NCBI GenBank assembly: GCA_947644475.1 | Contig: CANRZQ010000007.1 | Span: forward strand, 1 to 25,963 | From: an uncultured Muribaculaceae bacterium | GTDB lineage: Bacteria > Bacteroidota > Bacteroidia > Bacteroidales > Muribaculaceae | Direction of reading: 5' to 3' | Length of the DNA stretch: 25,963 nt | Shown: one piece after another, positions 1 to 6,173 of the stretch | How positions within the stretch are numbered: position 1 is the first letter of the stretch | Layout: each line of letters begins with the position of its first letter | Notes under the pieces: model-generated | Seen by the model: the letters and a program-made list of their open reading frames with translations, nothing else | The model's database searches: none | Told to the model about the DNA's origin: nothing | Position numbers and translations under genes: made by a program

Positions 1-241
1 CGTGAGGGTATATACATAACCATAAGCATGCGCACATATTTTCGTATGGGCACACGTTTATTTGGCGTAAATACACCAACCGCAGGCATTCACCGCTGCA
101 ATGTCCTTTGACGATTAGATGAAGTTTGCGAAGTTTCAGCAAGTCAGGAACAAAGCGTTAGTAAACGCCATTTCGATATGTCTGCAATCTGTCGGCGAGC
201 CGCTTTCGGCTTTGTGTTGCGACGGATTGCATCGCAAAAGT
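1..241. other. Non-coding stretch upstream of miaB
   Basis: I see no supportable gene here. Reading frames on both strands are short and lack family resemblance. A weak hairpin (AGCCG, 4-nt loop, CGGCT) lies near 200-215, but it has no proper T tract and I do not call it a terminator. A minus-strand gene could start near position 29 and run off the left edge, but only a few codons are visible. Confidence 0.4.
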
Positions 242-242
242 A

Positions 243-274
243 GTTAAAAATTCCGAATTTTTTATGTACTTTTG
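243..274 (+). promoter_or_regulatory. Probable miaB promoter
   Basis: TACTTTTG at 267-274 matches the Bacteroidetes -7 consensus TAnnTTTG. A weak -33 (GTTA at 243-246) lies 20 nt upstream. Transcription would begin near 281, giving a leader of about 20 nt before the ATG at 301. The -33 half is poor, so the call rests on the -7 box and its position. Confidence 0.5.
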
Positions 275-300
275 CACAAATAAAAATAATTAAGGAAATA

Positions 301-1605
301 ATGTCGAGACATATATATATAGAAACGTACGGGTGCCAGATGAATGTGGCCGATACGGAGGTTGTGGCCGCGATTATGGGCATGGCCGGATATGAACTCA
401 CCGATGATATTGAAAAGGCCGACGCCGTGCTGCTCAACACTTGCTCGATACGCGACAATGCTGAGCAGAAGATTGTAGGCAGGCTGCAATTTCTTGCCTC
501 GCTGAAGCGCAAGCGCGGCGGAAGGCTTATCGTGGGCGTGATTGGCTGCATGGCCGAGCGTGCCAAAGATGATCTTATCGCCAACCATGGCGTTGACCTT
601 GTGGCCGGGCCGGACAGTTACATGGACCTTCCCTCGCTTTTTGCCTCGGCCGAGGCCGGGGAGAAGGCTATCAATGTGGAACTGAGCACGGTGGAGACTT
701 ACCGCGACGTGATGCCGCTGCGCCTGGGGCCGAACCGTATATCGGGATTTATCTCGATAATGCGCGGGTGCAATAATTTCTGCTCGTACTGCATTGTGCC
801 TTATACTCGCGGACGCGAACGCTCGCGCCCGGCCGAGAGCATCCTCGCCGAGTTGGCCGACTTGCGCTCGAAGGGCTTCAAGGAGGTGACGCTGCTGGGC
901 CAGAATGTTAACTCGTATTCTGCCGACGGGGTGGATTTCCCCGACTTGCTTGCCGCCGTGGCAGAGGCCGCGCCTGAGATGCGTGTGCGCTTCACCACGT
1001 CGCACCCCAAGGATATGTCGGACCGTACTATCGAGGTGATGGTGTCGCACCCGAATATATGCCGCCATATCCACCTGCCTGTGCAGTCGGGCTCGGACAA
1101 GGTGCTGAAAGCCATGAACCGCAAGTATACGCGCGAGTGGTATCTGGGGCGTATCGCGGCCATACGCGCGGCAATGCCCGATTGTGCCATAACGACCGAT
1201 ATGTTCACCGGTTTCCACTCGGAGACGGAGGCGGATTTCGCCGACACGCTTTCGCTGATGCGCGAGGTGGGATTCGACGCTTCGTTTATGTTTAAATACT
1301 CGGAACGCCCGGGCACGCTGGCTTCGCGGACGATGCCCGACAATGTGCCGGAGGATGTGAAGATTGAGCGCCTCAACCGTATGATTGCGTTGCAGAACGA
1401 ACTTTCTGCCGAGTCGAACCGCCGCGAGATAGGCCGCGAGGTGGAAATCCTGGTGGAGGGCGTGTCGAAACGCTCGACGGCGCAGATGGTGGGCCGCACT
1501 TCGCAGAATAAGGCTTGTGTGTTCCCGCGCCGAGATTATCGCTCCGGCGACCTTGTGCGCCTAAAAGTGGTGTCGTCGACTTCCGCAACCCTGTTGTGTG
1601 AATAG
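301..1605 (+). CDS. miaB: tRNA-2-methylthio-N6-dimethylallyladenosine synthase MiaB
   Basis: This is a radical-SAM methylthiotransferase that adds a methylthio group to C2 of N6-isopentenyladenosine at position 37 of tRNAs reading U-starting codons. The 434-residue protein has the whole family layout. The N-terminal UPF0004 domain carries the three auxiliary-cluster cysteines, C12, C48 and C83. The radical-SAM core has CxxxCxxC (C157, C161, C164). The C-terminal TRAM RNA-binding domain lies at about 375-434. Length is normal for MiaB, and the YGCQMN start and the GCNNFCSYC core fit MiaB better than RimO or MtaB. The ATG at 301 follows an AT-rich leader and a good -7 box. The next gene on the same strand, queE, also serves tRNA modification but lies 328 nt away beyond a palindromic element, so co-transcription is doubtful. 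Confidence 0.95.
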   Translation: MSRHIYIETYGCQMNVADTEVVAAIMGMAGYELTDDIEKADAVLLNTCSIRDNAEQKIVGRLQFLASLKRKRGGRLIVGVIGCMAERAKDDLIANHGVDLVAGPDSYMDLPSLFASAEAGEKAINVELSTVETYRDVMPLRLGPNRISGFISIMRGCNNFCSYCIVPYTRGRERSRPAESILAELADLRSKGFKEVTLLGQNVNSYSADGVDFPDLLAAVAEAAPEMRVRFTTSHPKDMSDRTIEVMVSHPNICRHIHLPVQSGSDKVLKAMNRKYTREWYLGRIAAIRAAMPDCAITTDMFTGFHSETEADFADTLSLMREVGFDASFMFKYSERPGTLASRTMPDNVPEDVKIERLNRMIALQNELSAESNRREIGREVEILVEGVSKRSTAQMVGRTSQNKACVFPRRDYRSGDLVRLKVVSSTSATLLCE

Positions 1606-1717
1606 GCATAAACGTTGCATTTACTTGAATTTCGGAGATTTTTAACGTTAATGGCCGTGAATAATCCGTTAATCTGGATTAATATAAGTATGTCACAAAA
1701 GAAAGTTAATACTTTAA

Positions 1718-1814
1718 GTGTAGGGACGCACGGCTCGTGCGTCCGTTGCAAAACAACATTAATTAATTGTGTTAATGATATCTACGCGGACGCACGAGCC
1801 GTGCGTCCCTACAC
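1718..1814. repeat. REP-like long palindromic element, copy A1
   Basis: Two 28-nt arms (1718-1745 and 1787-1814) are perfect inverted complements around a 41-nt AT-rich spacer. Each arm begins TGTAGGGAC and is itself a small palindrome (GGACGCACG, GCT, CGTGCGTCC). A further pair, AAAGTTAAT at 1702-1710 and ATTAACTTT at 1824-1832, extends the symmetry outward. A near-identical copy lies at 21854-21946. The form resembles REP/MITE-type elements moved by REP-associated tyrosine transposases, but no such transposase is in the window. It sits between two same-strand genes, miaB and queE, and could attenuate or terminate transcription in either direction. Confidence 0.85.
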
Positions 1815-1849
1815 CGTGATTACATTAACTTTTTAATCAGATATACTTG

Positions 1850-1857
1850 TAATTTTG
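1850..1857 (+). promoter_or_regulatory. Probable -7 box of the queE promoter
   Basis: TAATTTTG matches TAnnTTTG exactly. No convincing -33 TTTG is present 19-21 nt upstream. Transcription from near 1864 would leave a leader of about 70 nt before the ATG at 1934. I did not recognise a preQ1 riboswitch in that leader. Confidence 0.4.
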
Positions 1858-1933
1858 GATTAATTATAATTAATGATTAATCGACGGCAATTAACGTAGA
1901 ATTTTTTCATTATCGTTTTAAGACAGTATAGCC

Positions 1934-2506
1934 ATGGCATATCCGGTAAATGAGATATTTTACTCGCTGCAAGGCGAGGGGCGATTTACGGGCACTCCGG
2001 CGGTGTTTGTGCGTTTTGCAGGCTGCAACCGCCGCTGCGAGTTTTGCGACACAGATTTTTCGGCGTCGGTGCCGATGACCGCCGATGAGATTGTGGCCGA
2101 GGTGGAGAAATATCCGGCACGGCATGTTGTGTTCACCGGCGGTGAGCCGACGCTGTCGCTCGACGGCGAATTATGCAAGAAGTTGAAAGAGCGGGGCCAT
2201 TATCTTCAAATTGAGACCAACGGGTCGAATCCTGTGCCTGTTGAAATCGACTGGGTGACGTGTTCGCCGAAGGCTCGTCCGTGGGGAATCGACCGGGTCG
2301 ACGAGTTGAAGGTTGTGTACACCGGACAGGACGTCGAGGCTATTGCCGATGCGTTTGCCGGCGCGTCCGTAGCGGCCCTTCGTCCCTCGGAGATGAGGCT
2401 TCAGCCATGCTCGGGAAAGAATGTCGGGGAGACCGTCGAATACATTCTTCAGCACCCAAGATGGAGCCTGTCGTTGCAGACTCACAAACTGCTTGATTTG
2501 CGATAA
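1934..2506 (+). CDS. queE: 7-carboxy-7-deazaguanine synthase QueE
   Basis: QueE is a radical-SAM enzyme that contracts 6-carboxy-5,6,7,8-tetrahydropterin to 7-carboxy-7-deazaguanine in queuosine/7-deazapurine synthesis. The 190-residue protein opens with the typical family N-terminus (FYSLQGEG) and binds its 4Fe-4S cluster through C31, C35 and C38 (CNRRCEFC). FTGGEP at about residues 68-73 is the radical-SAM GGE motif. Its length fits the compact Bacteroidetes form. The enzyme that makes its substrate, QueD, is encoded on the opposite strand at 3705-4037, so the two pathway genes are close but not in one operon. The gene stands alone between a palindromic repeat and a long AT-rich spacer. Confidence 0.93.
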   Translation: MAYPVNEIFYSLQGEGRFTGTPAVFVRFAGCNRRCEFCDTDFSASVPMTADEIVAEVEKYPARHVVFTGGEPTLSLDGELCKKLKERGHYLQIETNGSNPVPVEIDWVTCSPKARPWGIDRVDELKVVYTGQDVEAIADAFAGASVAALRPSEMRLQPCSGKNVGETVEYILQHPRWSLSLQTHKLLDLR

Positions 2507-2671
2507 TTTTAGCAAAATGTTAGCATTTAACAATCTTTAAGAATTGGCAATATTTGGTAAAAATGAAGTTTTTTCAAGGGTAAAGCACTGATGGCTATTG
2601 TGTTACGGTTGATTTTTGGAATGTGTTTATAAAACATACTTAAAAATTATGTCGTAAAACATATAAAATAA

Positions 2672-2703
2672 TTTGGCTATGTGTAAAAATACCCCGACCT
2701 TTG
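2672..2703 (+). promoter_or_regulatory. Strong-looking promoter without a protein gene
   Basis: TTTG at 2672-2675, a 20-nt spacer and GACCTTTG at 2696-2703 give a near-ideal Bacteroidetes promoter; the -7 box matches 7 of 8 positions, counting unspecified ones. It is preceded by very AT-rich DNA. No open reading frame of note follows, and an intrinsic terminator lies 60-90 nt downstream. Confidence 0.55.
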
Positions 2704-2709
2704 TATCAG

Positions 2710-2796
2710 AAACCTAAAACAATCTTTTTTACCTTAGAAATTGTACCTATTGGAAACCCCAAAAACGGAACTCTGTGACAGAGTCCCGTTTTTTCG
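2710..2796 (+). ncRNA. Candidate small RNA of about 85 nt
   Basis: A transcript from the promoter at 2672-2703 to the terminator at 2761-2796 would be about 85 nt long. It contains a small ACAAT/ATTGT stem near 2719-2744, an unpaired middle and the terminator hairpin. I see no start codon with a plausible peptide. The layout of promoter, short non-coding body and rho-independent terminator is that of a free-standing bacterial sRNA. I cannot assign it to a known RNA family. Alternatively it could be a 3' remnant of queE transcription. Confidence 0.45.
2761..2796 (+). terminator. Intrinsic terminator of the candidate sRNA
   Basis: ACGGAACTCTG and CAGAGTCCCGT pair over 11 bp with one A/C mismatch and a TGA loop. 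An A run lies before the stem and a T run after it. The flanking A and T runs make it usable on both strands. Confidence 0.8.
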
Positions 2797-2831
2797 TATA
2801 TAGTATATGTGAAAGAAATCGAGGCAATAAT

Positions 2832-2895
2832 GTAGGAACACAATCCTCCGGATTGTGAGTTTTTTTTCTCACAATCCGGAGGATTGTGTTCCTAC
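2832..2895. repeat. REP-like long palindrome, type B
   Basis: Arms of 28 nt at 2832-2859 and 2868-2895 are perfect inverted complements around a loop of eight T. Each arm is again internally palindromic (CACAATCC, TCC, GGATTGTG), and with the preceding T reads TGTAGGAAC at the outer end. This is the same plan as the TGTAGGGAC elements at 1718 and 21854 but with a different core. It lies between the candidate sRNA on the plus strand and the Crp-like gene on the minus strand and could act as a two-way terminator. Confidence 0.85.
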
Positions 2896-2914
2896 TATTT
2901 TGATTCCCGGGATA

Positions 2915-3612
2915 CTATTCGAGGCCGTGGCGCATTACTGAGAGCATGGCGCGGTGGTCGAGCACGCGGATCTCGCCGGAGGAGTAGTCGATGATGCCGT
3001 GGGCACGCAGGCGGTCGAGTGCGGCGATGAAAGAACTGCGCTGTACGCCGAACACGGAGTAGAGGTCGCGCTGGCGGCAACTTAGTGTCACTTCTGACGA
3101 TGTCGGCTGTGTCATGGCCACGACCCACAGGGCTATCCGTTCCTCAATGCTGCCTACGGAGAGCGACAGGATGCCTTCGATGCATTTTTGCGAGTTCATC
3201 GACAGGTAGTTGAGCATGTTGTAGAGGAAGATGGTGTCGGATTGCAGGATTTCGTGAGGTCGTTTTTGGAAATCTGCACAGTGTTCACGGCGCCGATTGC
3301 TGTTGCGGTGCCCGGATAGAGGGTGGTGTGGCCAAAGAGGAAGTCGGGGGATATCACGTCGGGCCCGGTGAGGGTCTGCCCGATGCGGAATCTCTCGTCG
3401 GCATTCACAATGGAGATGCGCACGCTTCCGTCGAGGATGAAGCGCGCGTGGGTGCATGGTTCGCCGGCCGACACTATTGTCTGTCCGGGAGCGTATTTGA
3501 GGAAATGAAATTTTGCCATCCCCACGGTACGTTCCATGAGGTCTTTCGAAGCGCCACGGAATAGCGGAATCTCGCTGAGGCGTTCGAACATACTATCGAT
3601 AGCGGTTGACAT
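2915..3612 (-). pseudogene. Crp/Fnr-family regulator interrupted by a -1 frameshift
   Basis: Two minus-strand frames together make one Crp/Fnr regulator of about 230 residues. The upstream frame (from ATG at 3612) encodes the cyclic-nucleotide-binding-like domain, including LFRGASKDLMERT and GSVRISIVN, up to VQISKNDL. The downstream frame resumes with EILQSDTIFLYNMLNYLS, the dimerisation helix, followed by a winged helix-turn-helix (SCRQRDLYSVFGVQRSSFIAAL) and stop at 2915. The break lies within about 3250-3268, beside an A5 run in the coding strand. One missing base would restore the frame. This may be a true inactivating mutation, a sequencing or assembly error, or less likely slippage. The Fnr-type cysteines for an iron-sulfur cluster are not seen. 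The ligand and targets are unknown. Confidence 0.82.
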
Positions 3613-3614
3613 AA

Positions 3615-3632
3615 TCTAAGGTTTATCTTAGA
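3615..3632. promoter_or_regulatory. Inverted repeat at the crp-like start, candidate operator
   Basis: TCTAAG, six bases, CTTAGA: a perfect 6-bp dyad two bases upstream of the regulator's start codon. Crp/Fnr proteins bind dyads of similar size, so autoregulation is possible. The half-site does not match the classical TGTGA or TTGAT boxes. Confidence 0.3.
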
Positions 3633-3669
3633 AACGCTTGAATATGGTTATTGGTTTTGGTTATGAGTC

Positions 3670-3704
3670 GGGAAGTAGGGGGAGAGAGGGGAGGGGCGGG
3701 AGGG
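3670..3704 (+). other. G-rich tract with G-quadruplex pattern
   Basis: Runs of 3, 5, 4, 4, 3 and 3 guanines separated by 1-5 bases lie immediately after the queD stop. The plus strand fits the G3+N1-7 quadruplex rule, while the minus-strand transcript would be C-rich and G-poor, as in Rho-loading sites. The start resembles the tract at 6144-6169. Confidence 0.5.
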
Positions 3705-4037
3705 TCAGTCGACTTCGTAGGATGCGGTGTTGCCTTCGGACTCGCGGATGTCGACGCGGTAGCAGTTGGGGATGTTGTCGCATATCCACCGGGCGAGATT
3801 CTCGGCAGTGGGGTTGAAAGGCACTACATCGTTGAGGCAGGCGTGGTCGAGCGAGCCCATTACGGTGCGCTTGATGTCGGTGAAGTCGGTGACCATGCCG
3901 TTGGCGTTGAGTTCGGCGGCGCGGCAGTAGACGGTTATAATCCAGTTATGGCCGTGGAGGTTGGTGCACTTGCTCTCGTAGTCGAGCGAGAGGCGGTGTG
4001 CGGCTGATATTTCTATGCGTTTAGTAACGTAATACAT
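3705..4037 (-). CDS. queD: 6-carboxy-5,6,7,8-tetrahydropterin synthase QueD
   Basis: QueD converts 7,8-dihydroneopterin triphosphate to 6-carboxytetrahydropterin, the substrate of QueE, in queuosine synthesis. The 110-residue protein has the PTPS/QueD zinc ligands H14 (SAAHRL), H28 and H30 (LHGH). It also has the catalytic C24, the D64-H65 pair (SLDHACLND) and the late glutamate region near residue 99-101. Length is normal. It follows the DUF2442 gene by 29 nt on the same strand and may be read from its promoter, though the two are unlikely to be functionally linked. queE lies 1.2 kb away on the other strand. Confidence 0.92.
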   Translation of the reverse strand: MYYVTKRIEISAAHRLSLDYESKCTNLHGHNWIITVYCRAAELNANGMVTDFTDIKRTVMGSLDHACLNDVVPFNPTAENLARWICDNIPNCYRVDIRESEGNTASYEVD

Positions 4038-4066
4038 TTTTTAAGTTATAAACTATAAGTGATAAT

Positions 4067-4318
4067 TTATAGCGTGCCGTTGTGAAGATTTTCTATTGGG
4101 AAAAAGAGATCCCAGTTCTTACCCCAGACAACGTTACCGTTATCTAAATAAAAACGCTTGAATTTATTGGGGTCTGAATACTTGTCGTATTGAGGATGTG
4201 GGTTCTTTTTAAAGAATGAGGAAAAGTCGATGGTTTTTGTTGTGCCATCATTAAAGGACAAGCACAAAGCCAAACCGCCAAGGTATTTCGCATCCGATAT
4301 GTAAAGGAACCGAGCCAT
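4067..4318 (-). CDS. DUF2442-family protein, possible toxin-antitoxin partner
   Basis: This 83-residue protein resembles DUF2442, small proteins that often sit next to DUF4160 genes. Visible signs are the N-terminal sheet-like stretch (ISDAKYLGGLALCLSFNDG) and the C-terminal YLDNGNVVWGKNWDLF, which matches the family's usual ending with W and D. It starts 2 nt after the stop of the DUF4160 gene, so the two are translationally linked. Its codons are AT-rich compared with cca and ricT. No function is proven for the family as far as I know. In such pairs one member is thought to be a toxin or its partner, and I cannot say which is which. Confidence 0.75.
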   Translation of the reverse strand: MARFLYISDAKYLGGLALCLSFNDGTTKTIDFSSFFKKNPHPQYDKYSDPNKFKRFYLDNGNVVWGKNWDLFFPIENLHNGTL

Positions 4319-4320
4319 GA

Positions 4321-4623
4321 TTATAGTTTGCTTTTAATTTTTGTACACTTTACTATTTTTTTCAAAACGAAGAAAGATACCCACTTGTTGACTATATTTT
4401 TATAATATTTCCTTATGAAAGCGTTGGCTGTCTTGACATCTTTTGCCGGCAAAGGATCTACCCCGGCAGCGTTACGCTGAATTATATCAATCAATATTCC
4501 ATTTTCTATTATCAAGTCAAAAACAGACTCGCAATCCTGATGAATTACATGGACGTGAATCGGTTCATGCTCGTTGGAATAAAAAAAGAATATAAATCCG
4601 AAGTATTCAAAAATCTTAGGCAT
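4321..4623 (-). CDS. DUF4160-family protein, possible toxin-antitoxin partner
   Basis: A 100-residue protein with the DUF4160 signature. It starts MPKIFEYFGFIFFFYSNEHEP, followed by an HVHV motif (about residues 23-26) and ends in a helix with the conserved NKW. It is the first gene of an AT-rich two-gene unit with DUF2442. The promoter at 4645-4675 suits it, giving a leader of about 15 nt. Family members are usually about 80-90 residues, and the lysine-rich tail after residue 90 looks like an extension. The pair sits between cca and queD, genes of clearly higher GC, which suggests acquisition. A toxin-antitoxin role is inference from the pairing and size. Confidence 0.75.
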   Translation of the reverse strand: MPKIFEYFGFIFFFYSNEHEPIHVHVIHQDCESVFDLIIENGILIDIIQRNAAGVDPLPAKDVKTANAFIRKYYKNIVNKWVSFFVLKKIVKCTKIKSKL

Positions 4624-4644
4624 TTTTCATCTACGTTGTTTTTG

Positions 4645-4675
4645 CAAAAATAATAAAATAACGGAAATATTCAAA
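4645..4675 (-). promoter_or_regulatory. Promoter of the DUF4160/DUF2442 pair
   Basis: Read on the minus strand, TTTG (4672-4675), a 19-nt spacer and TATTTTTG (4645-4652) match the Bacteroidetes -33/-7 consensus exactly. Transcription would start near 4638, about 15 nt before the ATG at 4623. Confidence 0.75.
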
Positions 4676-4707
4676 ATATACGGAGACGATTAATCTAATC
4701 TTCGGGT

Positions 4708-6132
4708 TCAGGCGGTTGGGTCGACGGGGGTGAGGCCGAGAGAGGGAGCGAGGTCGAGGAGGAAGGCCAGGCATGCCTCGCGGGTGTTGTCGATTGTGCA
4801 GTCTTTGGCGGCTGCTGTCATGGGTTTCATCAATTGGCCCACAAGAGGGCATTGGCCAAGGCCGAAGATGCGCATTATGTCCTTGCCGTCGAGTGCCGGG
4901 CGGAATTTTGCGTCCTCGTCTTTTGTGAGGATATCGGCGAATTTTTGCTCTACGATGTCGAAGTTGGACAGGAAGAGTTGTTTCTTGGCCATGTTTTTCG
5001 ACGTGATGTCGGCGCGGGCAAGCGTCATGAGGTCGGTGAGGTCGTCTTCGGCGTAGTGGATAAGACGCCGCACGGCGGAGTCGGTGATTTCATCCTCGAC
5101 GAGGGTCATGGGGCGCATATGGAGTTCGACGAGTTTCTGGACATATTTCATCTCGGCGCCCGTCGGGAGTTTGAGCCGCCGGAATATGGAGGGCACCATT
5201 TTCGAGCCGATGAAATTGTGGTTGTGAAATGTCCAGCCAAGTTTGTCGTCCCATCGTTTGGTAACGGGCTTGGCTATGTCGTGGAGCAATGCTGCCCAGC
5301 GGAGCCAAAGTTTGTCGGATTTTGCGGCCACGTTGTCGAGCACCTCGAGGGTGTGGTAGAAATTGTCCTTGTGTCCGCGGCCACGCATCACCTGCACTCC
5401 GGCCAGGGCCTCGAGTTCGGGGAAAATCAGTTTTAGCAAGCCGCTTTTGTGCAGGAGGTCCCAGCCGATTGATGGCTTGGGCGAGAGCATTATTTTCTCG
5501 AGTTCGGTGGATATGCGCTCGGGCGTGATGATTTCGATGCGGGAGGCGTTGCGCTTTATGGCGTCGAAGGTGTCGGGGTGGATGGTGAATCCAAGTTGTG
5601 TGGCAAACCGTATTGCGCGCATCATGCGGAGAGGGTCGTCGGAGAATGTGACGTCGGGGTCGAGCGGCGTGCGGATTATACGGTCGCAGAGGTCGTCGAC
5701 TCCGTCGAACATGTCGATAACTTCGCCGAAAGAGTCGGGCGTTACCGATATTGCCATTGCGTTGATTGTGAAATCGCGGCGGGAGATGTCTTCTTCGAGA
5801 GTGCCGTCTTCAACCACGGGATTGCGCGATGTGCGGTCGTAGGACTCGCGGCGGGCTCCGACGAATTCGAGTTCGAGCGGTCCGCGGTGTACTTGCGCGG
5901 TGCCATAGTTGGCGTAGACGGCGATATGTGTTCCGCGTCCGAGGTCTTTTGCCACGGCTTCGGCGAGTTCGATGCCTGAGCCGACGGTGACGAAGTCGAT
6001 GTCCTTGGAGTGGCGGTGGAGCATAAGGTCGCGGACATACCCGCCAACGACGTAGCATTGGCGTCCGAGACGGTTGGCGGTGGCTCCTATGCGCGTGAAT
6101 ACGGGGTCGGTGAGAAGATGTCCGAGATTCAT
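4708..6132 (-). CDS. cca: CCA-adding tRNA nucleotidyltransferase with HD domain
   Basis: This enzyme builds or repairs the 3' CCA end of tRNAs. The 474-residue protein is a class II nucleotidyltransferase. It has GGYVRD at residues 30-35, the metal-binding DID (44-46), the RRDFTINAM motif (118-126) and the RNA-binding middle domain with DDPLRMMRAIRFA. A C-terminal HD domain follows (H260, H284-D285 in LLHDIAKP), possibly a phosphatase or phosphodiesterase. Poly(A) polymerases share the head domain, but the HD-fused form in Bacteroidetes is normally CCA-adding. It begins 41 nt after the M24 peptidase gene across a G-rich spacer and is probably the last gene of the long minus-strand operon. Confidence 0.9.
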   Translation of the reverse strand: MNLGHLLTDPVFTRIGATANRLGRQCYVVGGYVRDLMLHRHSKDIDFVTVGSGIELAEAVAKDLGRGTHIAVYANYGTAQVHRGPLELEFVGARRESYDRTSRNPVVEDGTLEEDISRRDFTINAMAISVTPDSFGEVIDMFDGVDDLCDRIIRTPLDPDVTFSDDPLRMMRAIRFATQLGFTIHPDTFDAIKRNASRIEIITPERISTELEKIMLSPKPSIGWDLLHKSGLLKLIFPELEALAGVQVMRGRGHKDNFYHTLEVLDNVAAKSDKLWLRWAALLHDIAKPVTKRWDDKLGWTFHNHNFIGSKMVPSIFRRLKLPTGAEMKYVQKLVELHMRPMTLVEDEITDSAVRRLIHYAEDDLTDLMTLARADITSKNMAKKQLFLSNFDIVEQKFADILTKDEDAKFRPALDGKDIMRIFGLGQCPLVGQLMKPMTAAAKDCTIDNTREACLAFLLDLAPSLGLTPVDPTA

Positions 6133-6143
6133 TATTGTCAGTA

Positions 6144-6169
6144 GGGAAGTGGGGGAGTTGGGAAGTGGG
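6144..6169 (+). other. G-rich tract with G-quadruplex pattern
   Basis: GGG, 4 nt, GGGGG, 4 nt, GGG, 4 nt, GGG fills most of the spacer between the M24 peptidase stop and the cca start. It shares the string GGGAAGT followed by a G run with 3670-3682. The minus-strand mRNA is C-rich here. Confidence 0.5.
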
Positions 6170-6173
6170 AGGA

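Noticed and set aside
1718..1814. CRISPR or tandem repeat at the palindromic element
   Set aside because: Only one inverted pair with a single spacer is present here; the second copy is 20 kb away and no cas genes are in the window.
2832..2895. Simple intrinsic terminator for the Crp-like gene
   Set aside because: The perfect 28-bp arms, the T8 in the loop rather than after the stem, and the ends shared with the other palindromes fit a REP-like element better, although it may still stop transcription.
3250..3268. Programmed -1 frameshift in the Crp-like gene
   Set aside because: The A5 run does not form an in-frame X-XXY-YYZ slippery heptamer, and no clear downstream pseudoknot is visible; mutation or sequence error is simpler.
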